From Paenibacillus barcinonensis (GTDB lineage Bacteria; Bacillota; Bacilli; Paenibacillales; Paenibacillaceae), in assembly GCF_003217495.1 (NCBI RefSeq), contig NZ_QJSW01000001.1, positions 62,001-126,000 on the forward strand: a DNA stretch of 64,000 nt, read 5' to 3'. Positions 1 through 7,877 of this stretch are shown piece after piece. The notes below the pieces were generated by a model. The model was given only the letters and a program-made list of their open reading frames with translations, was not told the origin of the DNA and ran no database searches. The position numbers and the translations under genes are program-made. How positions within the stretch are numbered: the stretch's first letter is position 1; every line of letters begins with the position of its first letter.

Positions 1-1213
1 CTTTTGCCGAACGAATGCGGACGGTCTCCCGGTTACCGTTAATGCGCAGCTCATGAATTTCAGTATCCTTTCCACGCTCAGCCAAAGCGATAAACACAAG
101 CCCAGGTGGTTTGCGCTCCGAATACCCCGGACCCGCCACACCTGTAATCGCCAGCCCGAAGTCAGCATCCCCAATCATACGGACCTGCTCCGCAAGCACT
201 TTAGCCACCTCAGGACTGACTGCACCTGGTGCATCCTCGCCCTCCAGATAGCTGTGCGGCACGTTAAGCAGCTTTTCTTTGATTTCATTGGAATAACACA
301 CGATGCCCCCTTTCAGCATCGAGGCACTTCCCGGCACAGAAGTGAGGCTTTGCATCACAAGCCCTCCTGTGCAGCTCTCAGCGGCGCTGAGGGTTAGTCC
401 CATATCAGACATCATCGTCACAATCGTGTACTCTATAGGCACATCCTCGTTCGCGTAGAGATGCTCGGCCAAGCGCTCACGAATCTGCACCTCCATCGCA
501 TCCAGCTTCAGCTTCGCTTCTCCTTCGCTTGGCGCCTTGGTTGATACGCGTACAGTAACTTCCCCCTCACTCGCATACGGAGCGATGGTAGGATCGGTCT
601 GTGCATCAATTAGATCAAGCAAGCGATCCTCCAGAGCCGATTCACCAATACCTGCAAACTTGAGCATTCGTGAATAAATAGGCATTTCTTCCGTAAGAAC
701 ATGCTGTAGCAGCCAAGGCTTGACCTCCTGCTCAAACATTGGAATGAGCTCTTTAGGTGGTCCAGGCATCACTACATAAAATTTGTCATTGTCAGCAATC
801 GCATTGCCTGCCGCAAGACCCGTTTCGTTTGCCAAGGGAGTTCCGCCTTCAATAACGATGGCTTGGCGCCGATTGTTCTCTGTCATCTCCACATTGCGTT
901 CACGGAAGAAGCCTTCAATTTTGTCCATTGCCATACGATCCGTGTGCAGCTTTCGTTGAAGCACAGCTGCGAGTGCATCTTTGGTCAAGTCATCCTGAGT
1001 CGGACCGATGCCCCCTGAAAATAAAATCACATCAGCTCGTCCCTGCGCAATACGGATCGCTTCACTAAGCCGATTCAGATTATCTCCAACCACGGTTTGA
1101 AAGTATACGTCAATTCCCATTGCAGCAAGTTCTCTGGAAAGATATCTGGCATTGGTGTTGACGATTTGTCCTAGTAATAGCTCCGTTCCGACTGCAATAA
1201 TCTCTGCCTTCAT
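1..1213 (-). CDS. cinA: CinA, competence/damage-inducible protein, C-terminus cut by window edge
   Basis: The protein starts at an ATG preceded by AGGAGG with an 8-nt gap and stays open to the left edge, so its last residues are missing. The N-terminal half is a molybdopterin-binding (MoaB/MoeA-like) domain beginning MKAEIIAVGTELLLGQIVN and carrying FSGGIGPTQDDLT. The C-terminal half holds the CinA-C signature SAAESCTGGL and ITGVAGPG, which in this family is a nicotinamide-nucleotide amidase that recycles NMN. It follows pgsA, from which it is separated by a long perfect hairpin. In Bacillales recA normally comes next, which would lie beyond the window. Family assignment is secure; the pyridine-nucleotide role is taken from homologues. 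Confidence 0.96.
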   Translation of the reverse strand, partial: MKAEIIAVGTELLLGQIVNTNARYLSRELAAMGIDVYFQTVVGDNLNRLSEAIRIAQGRADVILFSGGIGPTQDDLTKDALAAVLQRKLHTDRMAMDKIEGFFRERNVEMTENNRRQAIVIEGGTPLANETGLAAGNAIADNDKFYVVMPGPPKELIPMFEQEVKPWLLQHVLTEEMPIYSRMLKFAGIGESALEDRLLDLIDAQTDPTIAPYASEGEVTVRVSTKAPSEGEAKLKLDAMEVQIRERLAEHLYANEDVPIEYTIVTMMSDMGLTLSAAESCTGGLVMQSLTSVPGSASMLKGGIVCYSNEIKEKLLNVPHSYLEGEDAPGAVSPEVAKVLAEQVRMIGDADFGLAITGVAGPGYSERKPPGLVFIALAERGKDTEIHELRINGNRETVRIRSAK

Positions 1214-1248
1214 TATCAGTATCCTCCTGTACGCATGTGTTGAGTAAT

Positions 1249-1283
1249 CAAAGGGCAATAGGATAAGCTCCTATTGCCCTTTG
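1249..1283 (-). terminator. Perfect 15-bp hairpin between pgsA and cinA
   Basis: Arms 1249-1263 and 1269-1283 are perfectly complementary around a 5-nt loop. On the minus strand the hairpin follows pgsA and precedes the cinA ribosome binding site. The downstream tract (TTTGATTAC) is poor in uridine, so it is either a weak terminator that partly separates the two genes or an mRNA stability/processing structure. Confidence 0.55.
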
Positions 1284-1318
1284 ACCCGATGAGTCATTAC
1301 CCGTTTCAGCGTAAAATA

Positions 1319-1906
1319 TTACACTTTGGATAGATGAAGCAAATCTTTGTTTTTGATAAAGTAGTCGATCCCCGACCAGATCGTGATGAGCGCTGCTGCC
1401 CACACTGCAATGACATCCGCATGGATACCTGTGTAGGAAAACGGAAAATTGTTAAGCAGCAACAAAACAATCGCCACAATCTGCACCACCGTTTTCAGTT
1501 TGCCCCAAGCACTCGCAGCAACAACCGAACCGTCGAGCAAAGCAATTTGACGAAGCCCGGTTACAGCAAATTCACGGCTGATAATGACTACGGCAATCCA
1601 GGAATCCAGCTTACCCATCTGCACCAGCGAGATCAATACAGCGGTAACCAGCAGTTTATCTGCAAGAGGGTCAAGCAATTTGCCCAGATTGGTGACCATA
1701 TTGTTTTTCCTTGCAAGATAGCCGTCTATTCCATCCGTGCTTGCAGCTACGATAAAAATGAAAACAGCAATTAATTGATTATACGGAAGCGTAAGGCTTC
1801 CAAGCTGTAACGGCTCGGGATAAAATGGAAAATCCACAAGCAGAAACACCATTAAAAAAGGGATTAAGCAAATTCGTGCAAGCGTAATCCGGTTGGGTAA
1901 ATTCAC
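1319..1906 (-). CDS. pgsA: PgsA, CDP-diacylglycerol-glycerol-3-phosphate 3-phosphatidyltransferase
   Basis: Makes phosphatidylglycerol phosphate from CDP-diacylglycerol and glycerol 3-phosphate in the membrane, the committed step to phosphatidylglycerol. The 195-aa protein has several membrane segments and the CDP-alcohol phosphotransferase motif: DGYLAR at 61-66, then G75, D79 and D83. I chose the GTG at 1906 because GGGAGG stands at good spacing before it and it gives the family N-terminus MNLPNRITLAR; an ATG at 1945 is in frame but would add 13 unconserved residues. A SigA promoter lies about 265 nt upstream, leaving a long leader. Confidence 0.96.
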   Translation of the reverse strand: MNLPNRITLARICLIPFLMVFLLVDFPFYPEPLQLGSLTLPYNQLIAVFIFIVAASTDGIDGYLARKNNMVTNLGKLLDPLADKLLVTAVLISLVQMGKLDSWIAVVIISREFAVTGLRQIALLDGSVVAASAWGKLKTVVQIVAIVLLLLNNFPFSYTGIHADVIAVWAAALITIWSGIDYFIKNKDLLHLSKV

Positions 1907-2170
1907 AAGACGCCCTCCCTTTGTATCCTCCATTACTTCAAACATTCATCTTAATCCCGTATTCATCATCTGAAGCATGGCAAAAACGTTTCAACCGTTC
2001 GACTTGTATACACATGAAACCCTATGTAGAAACGCAAAAAATAAAGTCTACCGCTCAAACGCAAAACCGCTTTGAAACGCTCCGGTGACTTCCAGAAGTG
2101 TACTGCTTTTCACAAAGTCAGCAAACGATGAGGACTGGACTTGATGCATGACTGCCAGCAATGCACATTC
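1907..2170 (-). other. Long pgsA leader, no recognised RNA family
   Basis: This is the transcribed space between the predicted pgsA promoter and the pgsA start. I recognise no riboswitch. It contains a 33-codon open frame (2048-2149, minus strand) whose ATG lies only about 15 nt after the predicted transcription start and has no clear ribosome binding site. A second AGG-rich site near the pgsA start is the pgsA ribosome binding site. Confidence 0.4.
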
Positions 2171-2200
2171 AGTATAATATACGTATCAATATAGTGTCAA
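2171..2200 (-). promoter_or_regulatory. SigA promoter for pgsA-cinA
   Basis: Read on the minus strand, TTGACA (2195-2200) is followed after 18 nt by TATACT (2171-2176). The -35 box is a perfect consensus match and the -10 has one mismatch. It lies downstream of yajQ and points to pgsA. Confidence 0.7.
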
Positions 2201-2270
2201 AAAGCATTATTGTATTATGTCTGAAAGACATTCTGCACTGGTCTGTAAATCCGCGCTGCCCTCTCAACTT

Positions 2271-2762
2271 CTATTTGAAGTTGGTATACTGCAGATCCAG
2301 TGGCAAGTTAGCCCCGTTAAGCATCTGCATTACGGCCTGCAGATCATTTTTGCTTTTACCTGTAACCCGAAGCTGGTCGCCTTGAATCTGACTCTTTACT
2401 TTCAGCTTGGAATCACGAATCAGAATATTAATTTTTTTGGCGACATCCTGATCAATGCCTTGTTTAAAATTCAAGCGCTGGCGAACCGTTCCTGATGAAG
2501 CGGGCTCTACCTTCGCGTAATCAATATTTTTCAGCGGCAAACCGCGCTTGGCCATTTTGGATTGCAGCACATCAATAACAGCCTTTAATTTGGTTTCATC
2601 ATCTGACACAATTGTCAGAGCATCTTTGTCAAGCTTCAGGCTGCTCTTGCTGCCCTTGAAATCGTATCGAGTGCCAATTTCCTTTTCCGTTTGTGTAACA
2701 GCGTTTGTCAATTCCTGCAAGTCCATTTTGGACACGATATCAAATGAATTTTCTGAACTCAA
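2271..2762 (-). CDS. yajQ: YajQ/YitK family nucleotide-binding protein
   Basis: A 163-aa member of the YajQ (UPF0234) family, which folds as two ferredoxin-like domains. Members bind nucleotides, and a Xanthomonas member binds cyclic di-GMP; the role in Bacillales is not settled. The hallmark N-terminus SFDIVSKMDLQELTNAV and the central TRYDFKG segment are present. The start is a TTG at 2762 with GGGTGA about 7 nt before it; no ATG fits. It stands alone, with its own promoter upstream (2801-2831) and the pgsA promoter after it. In B. subtilis the homologue yitK lies elsewhere, so this position is a local feature. Confidence 0.93.
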   Translation of the reverse strand: MSSENSFDIVSKMDLQELTNAVTQTEKEIGTRYDFKGSKSSLKLDKDALTIVSDDETKLKAVIDVLQSKMAKRGLPLKNIDYAKVEPASSGTVRQRLNFKQGIDQDVAKKINILIRDSKLKVKSQIQGDQLRVTGKSKNDLQAVMQMLNGANLPLDLQYTNFK

Positions 2763-2800
2763 ATCGAGTCACCCTTTCAGTTAATCATATGTTCTGTAAC

Positions 2801-2831
2801 ATTATAGAGTAAATCTCACACAAAAGTCTAA
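2801..2831 (-). promoter_or_regulatory. Probable SigA promoter for yajQ
   Basis: A perfect TATAAT (2801-2806 on the minus strand) lies about 40 nt before the yajQ start. The best -35 match is TTAGAC (2826-2831) at a wide 19-nt spacing, so the -10 carries most of the support. Confidence 0.5.
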
Positions 2832-2854
2832 TCTCCAGCCCGGTTTAACCATAG

Positions 2855-2897
2855 AAAAAAGCATTTCTGGCGTACCTTTCGGTCGCCAAAAATGCTT
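2855..2897 (-). terminator. Rho-independent terminator after the 54-aa membrane protein gene
   Basis: Arms 2859-2872 and 2884-2897 form a 14-bp stem with one U-G wobble, followed on the minus strand by a run of six T. It closes the rodZ-small protein transcript ahead of yajQ. Confidence 0.85.
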
Positions 2898-2914
2898 GCT
2901 GGTTAAGCTGCCCT

Positions 2915-3079
2915 CTAATATCGGCTGCGGTCAGGCTGTCTGAACATATCCAGCACACCAAGAATGATGTGTGCAAGTCCAAAGCCCAATATACCGTAGC
3001 CCCAGGCATTTGGAGTCAGGTAATAACCCAGGAGGCTGACAATAATACCTAAACCGGTTACGATCCAGCTGACTGTCAT
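2915..3079 (-). CDS. Small two-TM membrane protein, function unknown
   Basis: A 54-aa protein made almost entirely of two hydrophobic helices (about 3-21 and 27-46) with a charged tail DMFRQPDRSRY. I placed the start at the ATG at 3079 because AGGTGG lies 7 nt upstream; an in-frame start 36 nt further up has no ribosome binding site. It follows rodZ by about 70 nt and is closed by a strong terminator, so it is probably co-transcribed with rodZ. I do not recognise a named family. The position suggests a cell-envelope role, which is only a guess. Confidence 0.7.
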   Translation of the reverse strand: MTVSWIVTGLGIIVSLLGYYLTPNAWGYGILGFGLAHIILGVLDMFRQPDRSRY

Positions 3080-3152
3080 GGCCGTCCACCTCACTTCACC
3101 ATAAGTTAACTGCAAGTTGAGACAACGTTATTGTCTCCAGCAGTTCACCTGG

Positions 3153-4232
3153 TTATTCGCCACTTGAGCTTGAAGTTCCACCCTCTGTGGAGTCGCCGGA
3201 GCTGCTTGCACCTGTACTCTCAGTTCCCGCAGAAGAAGCAGCACTGTCCGTATCTAGCTTGAGACGAATACGGTTTGTCGCTTTGCCGTCCGTTACCACT
3301 TGACCGCCCACCTCAATGGTAGTTGCTGCTGCATAACCAGACTTAATATACATCCCTGCGCTATCCAGCGTAAAAGTAAACGAATTACCGTCTGCCGTAT
3401 TGCCATACTGCAGTTTCTCCCCGCTTGAATTCTCGCCTTTATATACTTCCAGCCAGCTGTTCCCCGTCGCTTTAATCGTCACCGTCACAGGCTGACCTGC
3501 ACTTCCGGCAACCTTGAAGTTAGTAATGTTACCTGACTTGCCATCTTCTGAAACGGTGATTGAGCCTGGTGTACTTGGAGGTGTCTGTTCTCCTTGATTA
3601 TCACCAGTCTGTCCATCCGTTTGCCCGTCGGTCTGTCCGTTGCCTTGTGAATCCGTCTGACCATTATTTTCCGTGCCACCACCGTTGCCACCTGCTTCAC
3701 CTTTGCCCGTCTCCTGCGAGCCAGAGTCCGTTGCAGGCGGATTCGCTGTTTGACCCTTGTCAGTCGATGGATCAGGCTTGTCATTAGCCGGCTTCTGACT
3801 GTCGGTAATTTTCGTATTATCCAAACCTTGCGGATTCGTATCATCAGCTTTATTATTTGCCATGTAAACATACAAAAGAACGATAATCAGAATAGGGAAT
3901 GTCCACATGAGAGCAACAGACATCCAACGATTGCTCCGCTCCACCGGTCTGTTGGACCGCTTCTGAATAACAGGCTCCATCGTTGCTTCTGCCGCCTCTG
4001 CAGGCACATCCTTTTTATGTCCTTCCAGCAGCTCATCCGGATTCAGTCCCACGGTTTCCGCATAGGTTTTTATAAATGCACGCACATAGAAGCTGCCAGG
4101 TAACACTTTATAGTCCCCTGCTTCTATCGCCTCCAGATACCTCTTGCGAATTTTAGTCATTTCCTGCACATCGTCAAGACTCATCCCTTTTTGCAGCCGG
4201 GCCTCTCTTAACTGCTGACCCAGTTCAGACAT
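3153..4232 (-). CDS. rodZ: RodZ-like (YmfM) cytoskeleton/cell-shape protein
   Basis: Bitopic membrane protein of 359 aa that in other bacteria links MreB filaments to the wall-elongation machinery. It has an N-terminal HTH_25 domain (about 5-70, GQQLREARLQKGMSLDDVQ), one TM helix (about 104-124), a hydrophilic linker (about 127-222) and an external DUF4115/RodZ C-terminal domain (about 228-328, NSWLEVYKGE). The linker is rich in Thr, Asp, Gln and Gly and includes tandem TDGQ units near 201-208. The tail after 330 is Ser/Thr/Gly-rich and may also be disordered. Start ATG has AGGAGG at ideal spacing. The linker and tail are longer than in B. subtilis YmfM, which has about 290 residues. Confidence 0.93.
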   Translation of the reverse strand: MSELGQQLREARLQKGMSLDDVQEMTKIRKRYLEAIEAGDYKVLPGSFYVRAFIKTYAETVGLNPDELLEGHKKDVPAEAAEATMEPVIQKRSNRPVERSNRWMSVALMWTFPILIIVLLYVYMANNKADDTNPQGLDNTKITDSQKPANDKPDPSTDKGQTANPPATDSGSQETGKGEAGGNGGGTENNGQTDSQGNGQTDGQTDGQTGDNQGEQTPPSTPGSITVSEDGKSGNITNFKVAGSAGQPVTVTIKATGNSWLEVYKGENSSGEKLQYGNTADGNSFTFTLDSAGMYIKSGYAAATTIEVGGQVVTDGKATNRIRLKLDTDSAASSAGTESTGASSSGDSTEGGTSSSSGE

Positions 4233-4301
4233 GCCATCTCCTCCTTATGTTTATCTCTTCAATAGTTGTTCATCATCTATTTCATGATTTCGTACGGGGC
4301 T

Positions 4302-5069
4302 TTACAATTCATCGGTGTAGCTTGCCGTAAACGTATCATAAATAATTTCTTCGTTAGGATTGTTACGCAATTCAATGATAATATCAAAATCATTATAATC
4401 GTATTCCGATTCCTGCACAAAAATATCAGGATGCTCAATCACTTTCGTGCTTGGCATCGTCATGATATCCTGAAGCAAATTATAATGCCTTTCGCTGGAT
4501 CGAATGGTGCTCACAATACCGTCAATAATAAATACATTGTTGGGATTCAGCTCATCCTCGGACATCTGACTCCGAATGGTTTGACGAAGCAGTGTCGAGG
4601 ATACAAAGGTCCATCGTTTCATGGCGCATACGCTGCCTGCAATGATTGACTCTGTTTTGCCTACACGCGGCATGCCGCGCAAACCAATGACCTGATTGCC
4701 TTCCCTTTTAAATACTTCACCCAAAAAATCCACAAGCAACCCAAGTTCGTCACGAGTGAAACGAAATGTTTTGCGATCATCCGAATCACGGTCAATATAA
4801 CGGCCATGACGAACAGCAAGAATATCCACCAGCTTGGGCTGACGCAACGCCGATACCGTAATACTGTTGACTTTGCTAAGCATATCTCCAAGCAGACGGA
4901 TCTTCTCGTCATCATCAGATTCCAGCAGCATGCCCCTTGTTTTGCCTTCCACACCGTTGATGGTCAATATATTGACTTCCAGCATCCCCAGCATTGAGGC
5001 AATATCCCCTAAAAGACCAGGTCTGTTCTTATGTATTTTATATTCCATGTACCATTGTTTAGTTTCCAT
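4302..5069 (-). CDS. ymfK: YmfK, DUF3388 protein with ACT-like domain and P-loop motif
   Basis: A 255-aa conserved protein of unknown function, syntenic with B. subtilis ymfK. Residues 8-50 resemble an ACT ligand-binding domain (YKIHKNRPGLLGDIASMLG). Residues 132-139, GMPRVGKT, fit the Walker A pattern GxxxxGKT, and the hydrophobic strand NVFIIDG at 178-184 could be a Walker B equivalent. The rest is acidic near the C-terminus. The ATG at 5069 has GGGGTG 6 nt upstream. The gene lies between ymfJ (terminator between) and rodZ. The P-loop reading is mine and no nucleotide binding is known to me. Confidence 0.88.
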   Translation of the reverse strand: METKQWYMEYKIHKNRPGLLGDIASMLGMLEVNILTINGVEGKTRGMLLESDDDEKIRLLGDMLSKVNSITVSALRQPKLVDILAVRHGRYIDRDSDDRKTFRFTRDELGLLVDFLGEVFKREGNQVIGLRGMPRVGKTESIIAGSVCAMKRWTFVSSTLLRQTIRSQMSEDELNPNNVFIIDGIVSTIRSSERHYNLLQDIMTMPSTKVIEHPDIFVQESEYDYNDFDIIIELRNNPNEEIIYDTFTASYTDEL

Positions 5070-5230
5070 TTATACACCCCGTAATGCATTATTCCACATT
5101 ATTCGACAACATCTGAACACGTCCACTGAACGAAATTCGGAGTCATCTTCTAAAAATGGGTCACGTTAATGATATATAAAATGAAAATGAATTACAAGAA
5201 CAGCTCTGTAATCCGTTTGTAATCATTAGA

Positions 5231-5256
5231 GAAAAGCCCCCTTGCGGGAGCTCTTC
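5231..5256 (-). terminator. Terminator after ymfJ
   Basis: Stem 5235-5241 with 5246-5252 around a TTGC/GCAA tetraloop, one wobble, followed on the minus strand by TTTTC. It lies 11 nt past the ymfJ stop and separates it from ymfK. Confidence 0.75.
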
Positions 5257-5266
5257 ATCTTTGGCC

Positions 5267-5530
5267 TTATGCGTTTTGTTTGGCCAATTTGACCATCAGG
5301 CACGCAATCGTACGACGCTCATCGGCATCGCCGACATCCCATAGTTCCTTCAATGCCCGGTTGGAATGGTTCGCCGGATCAACCTTCTCATCCAGAAAGT
5401 CACCGATCTCGTACGCAAGTTTGTTGATGGTTTCTTCACTCATGCCCATCTTCTCGGCTTGCAGCACGCGATCCCCCAGAAACTTCTTCCACGTGTCAAA
5501 GTTGGAAACTACCGTTTTTTCTGTTGACAT
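5267..5530 (-). CDS. ymfJ: YmfJ, DUF3243 small soluble protein
   Basis: An 87-aa acidic, helix-rich protein of the DUF3243 family; function unknown. Recognisable by WKKFLGDRVLQAEKMGMSEE and the conserved position between ymfI and ymfK. AAGGAGG precedes the ATG at ideal spacing. It is followed by its own terminator, so it can be transcribed as a unit with the upstream ymf genes. Confidence 0.9.
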   Translation of the reverse strand: MSTEKTVVSNFDTWKKFLGDRVLQAEKMGMSEETINKLAYEIGDFLDEKVDPANHSNRALKELWDVGDADERRTIACLMVKLAKQNA

Positions 5531-5723
5531 GATAAATCCTCCTTAGCTGACGCATGAGATTTAAAATCAACAGTTGTAATATGTGCTTCCGGGACATTTT
5601 ATATACAAACTTTTGAAATAAAAACACGGCCCGTGTATTCCTGGCACGAGCAATGCGCATCATTGTTGCATTCAGACAACGCGGATTTTCGAATTTCAAC
5701 CCAAACAGCATTGTTGCTTCCAG

Positions 5724-6497
5724 CTAAGTCAGCCAGCCTCCATTAGGACTGATAATCTGACCATTAATATATCCTGATTCGGGCAGCGCGAGAAAATAAA
5801 CCAGTGACGAAATTTCATCCGGCTGCGCCAGTCTGCCTGCCGGGATTTCGTCCTCCAGCATCCGTAGTTCACTTTGATCCAGATGATCCAACATCGTCGT
5901 TTGAACCGCACCCGGAGCAACAGCATTAACGGTAACGCCTGAAGGTGCTAGTTCTTTGGCAAGCGCCTTGGTGAAGGCATTCACACCGCCCTTGGTGGTC
6001 GAATATAACACCTCACAAGATGCACCGGATAGTCCCCAGATTGACGACACATTAATTATGCGACCATATCGCTGAGAGATCATATGCGGCATCATCTCCT
6101 GTGTACACAAAAAGGTGCCTTTCAAATTAATGGCCATCACTTCATCCCAAATTTCATCTGTTACATCAGACAGCAGACCATAATGAGATATGCCTGCGTT
6201 ATTAACCAGAATATCCGGCAGCAGCTCATGGGATGCCAGCTTGTCCCGCATACGCTGAATTTGCTCCCGACTGCGCAGATCAGCTGACACAGTCATAATG
6301 CGTCCGTTGCCCTTCTCCATACAACGTCTCGCTGCTTCATTGGCTGCCTCATGCGATTTCATATAATGCAGCACAACATTCATGCCCACACTGGCGAACC
6401 GTTCTGCAATGGCAGCCCCAATCCCCCCGCTTGCACCGGTAACCAGTACCGTCATTTCCCCAATCGCTTTCACTGTTGCTTCCCCAATCCCTTTCAC
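5724..6497 (-). CDS. ymfI: YmfI, SDR-family EF-P 5-aminopentanone reductase
   Basis: Short-chain dehydrogenase/reductase with NAD(P) motif TGASGGIG, LVNNAG, the catalytic Ser in NVSSIWG and the YSTTK (Y-x3-K) pair. In B. subtilis YmfI finishes the 5-aminopentanol modification of elongation factor P by reducing the 5-aminopentanone intermediate; older annotation calls it FabG-like. The start is uncertain: a 24-bp tandem repeat places GTG codons at 6497 and 6473, each with a GGGGAA-type binding site, and an ATG at 6455 that gives the normal family N-terminus MTVLVTGASGG but has GGGG too close. The span given is the longest version (257 aa). Confidence 0.9.
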   Translation of the reverse strand: MKGIGEATVKAIGEMTVLVTGASGGIGAAIAERFASVGMNVVLHYMKSHEAANEAARRCMEKGNGRIMTVSADLRSREQIQRMRDKLASHELLPDILVNNAGISHYGLLSDVTDEIWDEVMAINLKGTFLCTQEMMPHMISQRYGRIINVSSIWGLSGASCEVLYSTTKGGVNAFTKALAKELAPSGVTVNAVAPGAVQTTMLDHLDQSELRMLEDEIPAGRLAQPDEISSLVYFLALPESGYINGQIISPNGGWLT

Positions 6498-6510
6498 TGT
6501 CCGCTTCCCC
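6456..6510 (-). repeat. 24-bp tandem repeat at the 5' end of ymfI
   Basis: About 2.25 copies of a 24-25 bp unit (6456-6479, 6480-6504, start of a third to 6510). The first 21 bp of the two full units differ at one base. In frame the repeat encodes two eight-residue units, VKGIGEAT and VKAIGEMT, and each carries a GTG preceded by a GGGGAA site. The copies therefore duplicate a complete translation-initiation signal. Confidence 0.8.
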
Positions 6511-6594
6511 CATTACACTTTACTCTTTCTTTCTTCATCTCACCTGGTTCCTATTTCACTATTACCTTAAAAGTATCCCAAATCTCTCCCCACA

Positions 6595-7875
6595 TCAAGG
6601 ACTTAACACGAGTGAAACCGCCAGCTGATCCCAACGAATATGCTGCTTCAATCTTTGATTTACATCATTCAGCGTAATCGTATCATACAAGGAGAGCATA
6701 TTAAAAAAGTCACCGCCGCGGAACCGCTGGCGTGTGAATTCACTTGCAATGTTCTCCGGTGAATTCAGCATGCGTAAATAACCGCCAATTTTCTTTTTAC
6801 GCGCACGCTCGAAATCGGAAGACTCAAATCCTTTTTGCACAATGACATCCACTTCTTCACGTATCCGTTTCAATAGTTGATCAGGGTCTGGAGTATCCCC
6901 GCCCACAGCCGAGAACGCATATTCAGGTGCACTGATGTACTCAAACCCGAAGCTGTCCGAGATCAGATTTTCATCATAAAGCTTCTGGAACAGCCGTGTG
7001 CTGGAGCCAAACAAAAGGTCCATCATTAGCTGTGTCGTCGTGTCTCTGTGCAAAAGTTCTTTTCCCGTTAGTCCAACATCCGTCTCTTTGAAGCCAAAGA
7101 GACACTTTGGCAGGGAAACCGACAGTTTAGCTTCACGTCTTGCCTCTCCTACCTGTGCAGGCTCAGGGTCAAAGAAGCGCTGAATCTGTCCCTGTGGCTC
7201 GTACTTTTTCCGTGCCTGATTCGCTCGCACCATGCTGATCACCTGCTCCGGGTCAACACCCCCCACAACAAACAAAAGCATGTTGCTCGGATGATAGAAG
7301 GCATTGTAACAGGTGTATAGCGTTTCCTTCGTAATGGTTTGAATGGATTTAGCGGTTCCCGCAATGTCAATGCGCACCGGATGCTTTTGATACATCGCTT
7401 CAATCAAGCCGAAATATACTCGCCAATCCGGACTATCAGCATACATATTGATCTCTTGTTCAATGATGCCTTTTTCCTTGTTCACATTTTGATCGGTGAA
7501 ATACGGATTTTGCACAAAATCAACTAATGTTTGTATGTTTTCGTTTACATTTTCTGTGGCCGAGAACAAATAAACCGTCTGGTCAAAGCTTGTAAAAGCG
7601 TTTGCAGAAGCCCCCTGAGAGGCAAATGTTGCAAAAATATCACCCGTAGGCTCTTCAAACATTTTGTGCTCCAGAAAATGTGCAATCCCGTCCGGCACCA
7701 TCACTTCAGACTGCCCTTGCACCTGAAAATGATTATCTACAGACCCGTATTTGGTCGCAAATGTAGCATACGTTTTCTGAAAACCCGGTTTGGGCAGCAC
7801 GTAGACGTGCAGTCCGTTATCCATCACTTCGTAATATAACGTCTCCTGCAGATGTTCATACCGAATGCTCTCCAC
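6595..7875 (-). CDS. ymfH: YmfH, M16 family zinc peptidase
   Basis: A 426-aa pitrilysin/insulinase-fold protein with an intact inverted zinc motif HFLEH (H66, E69, H70), so it is likely the catalytic partner of the adjacent YmfF. Homologues in Bacillales are linked to peptide processing (AlbE/AlbF, PqqF/PqqL relatives), but the YmfF/YmfH substrate is unknown. Its GTG start (7875) follows AAGGAGG and lies 2 bp after the ymfF stop, which means tight co-translation and supports a 1:1 complex. Confidence 0.93.
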   Translation of the reverse strand: MESIRYEHLQETLYYEVMDNGLHVYVLPKPGFQKTYATFATKYGSVDNHFQVQGQSEVMVPDGIAHFLEHKMFEEPTGDIFATFASQGASANAFTSFDQTVYLFSATENVNENIQTLVDFVQNPYFTDQNVNKEKGIIEQEINMYADSPDWRVYFGLIEAMYQKHPVRIDIAGTAKSIQTITKETLYTCYNAFYHPSNMLLFVVGGVDPEQVISMVRANQARKKYEPQGQIQRFFDPEPAQVGEARREAKLSVSLPKCLFGFKETDVGLTGKELLHRDTTTQLMMDLLFGSSTRLFQKLYDENLISDSFGFEYISAPEYAFSAVGGDTPDPDQLLKRIREEVDVIVQKGFESSDFERARKKKIGGYLRMLNSPENIASEFTRQRFRGGDFFNMLSLYDTITLNDVNQRLKQHIRWDQLAVSLVLSP

Positions 7876-7877
7876 GA

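Noticed and set aside
5496..5711. Minus-strand 71-codon frame between ymfI and ymfJ
   Set aside because: It overlaps the start and ribosome binding site of ymfJ in another frame, lacks its own binding site and is rich in Arg, Met and Leu without family features.
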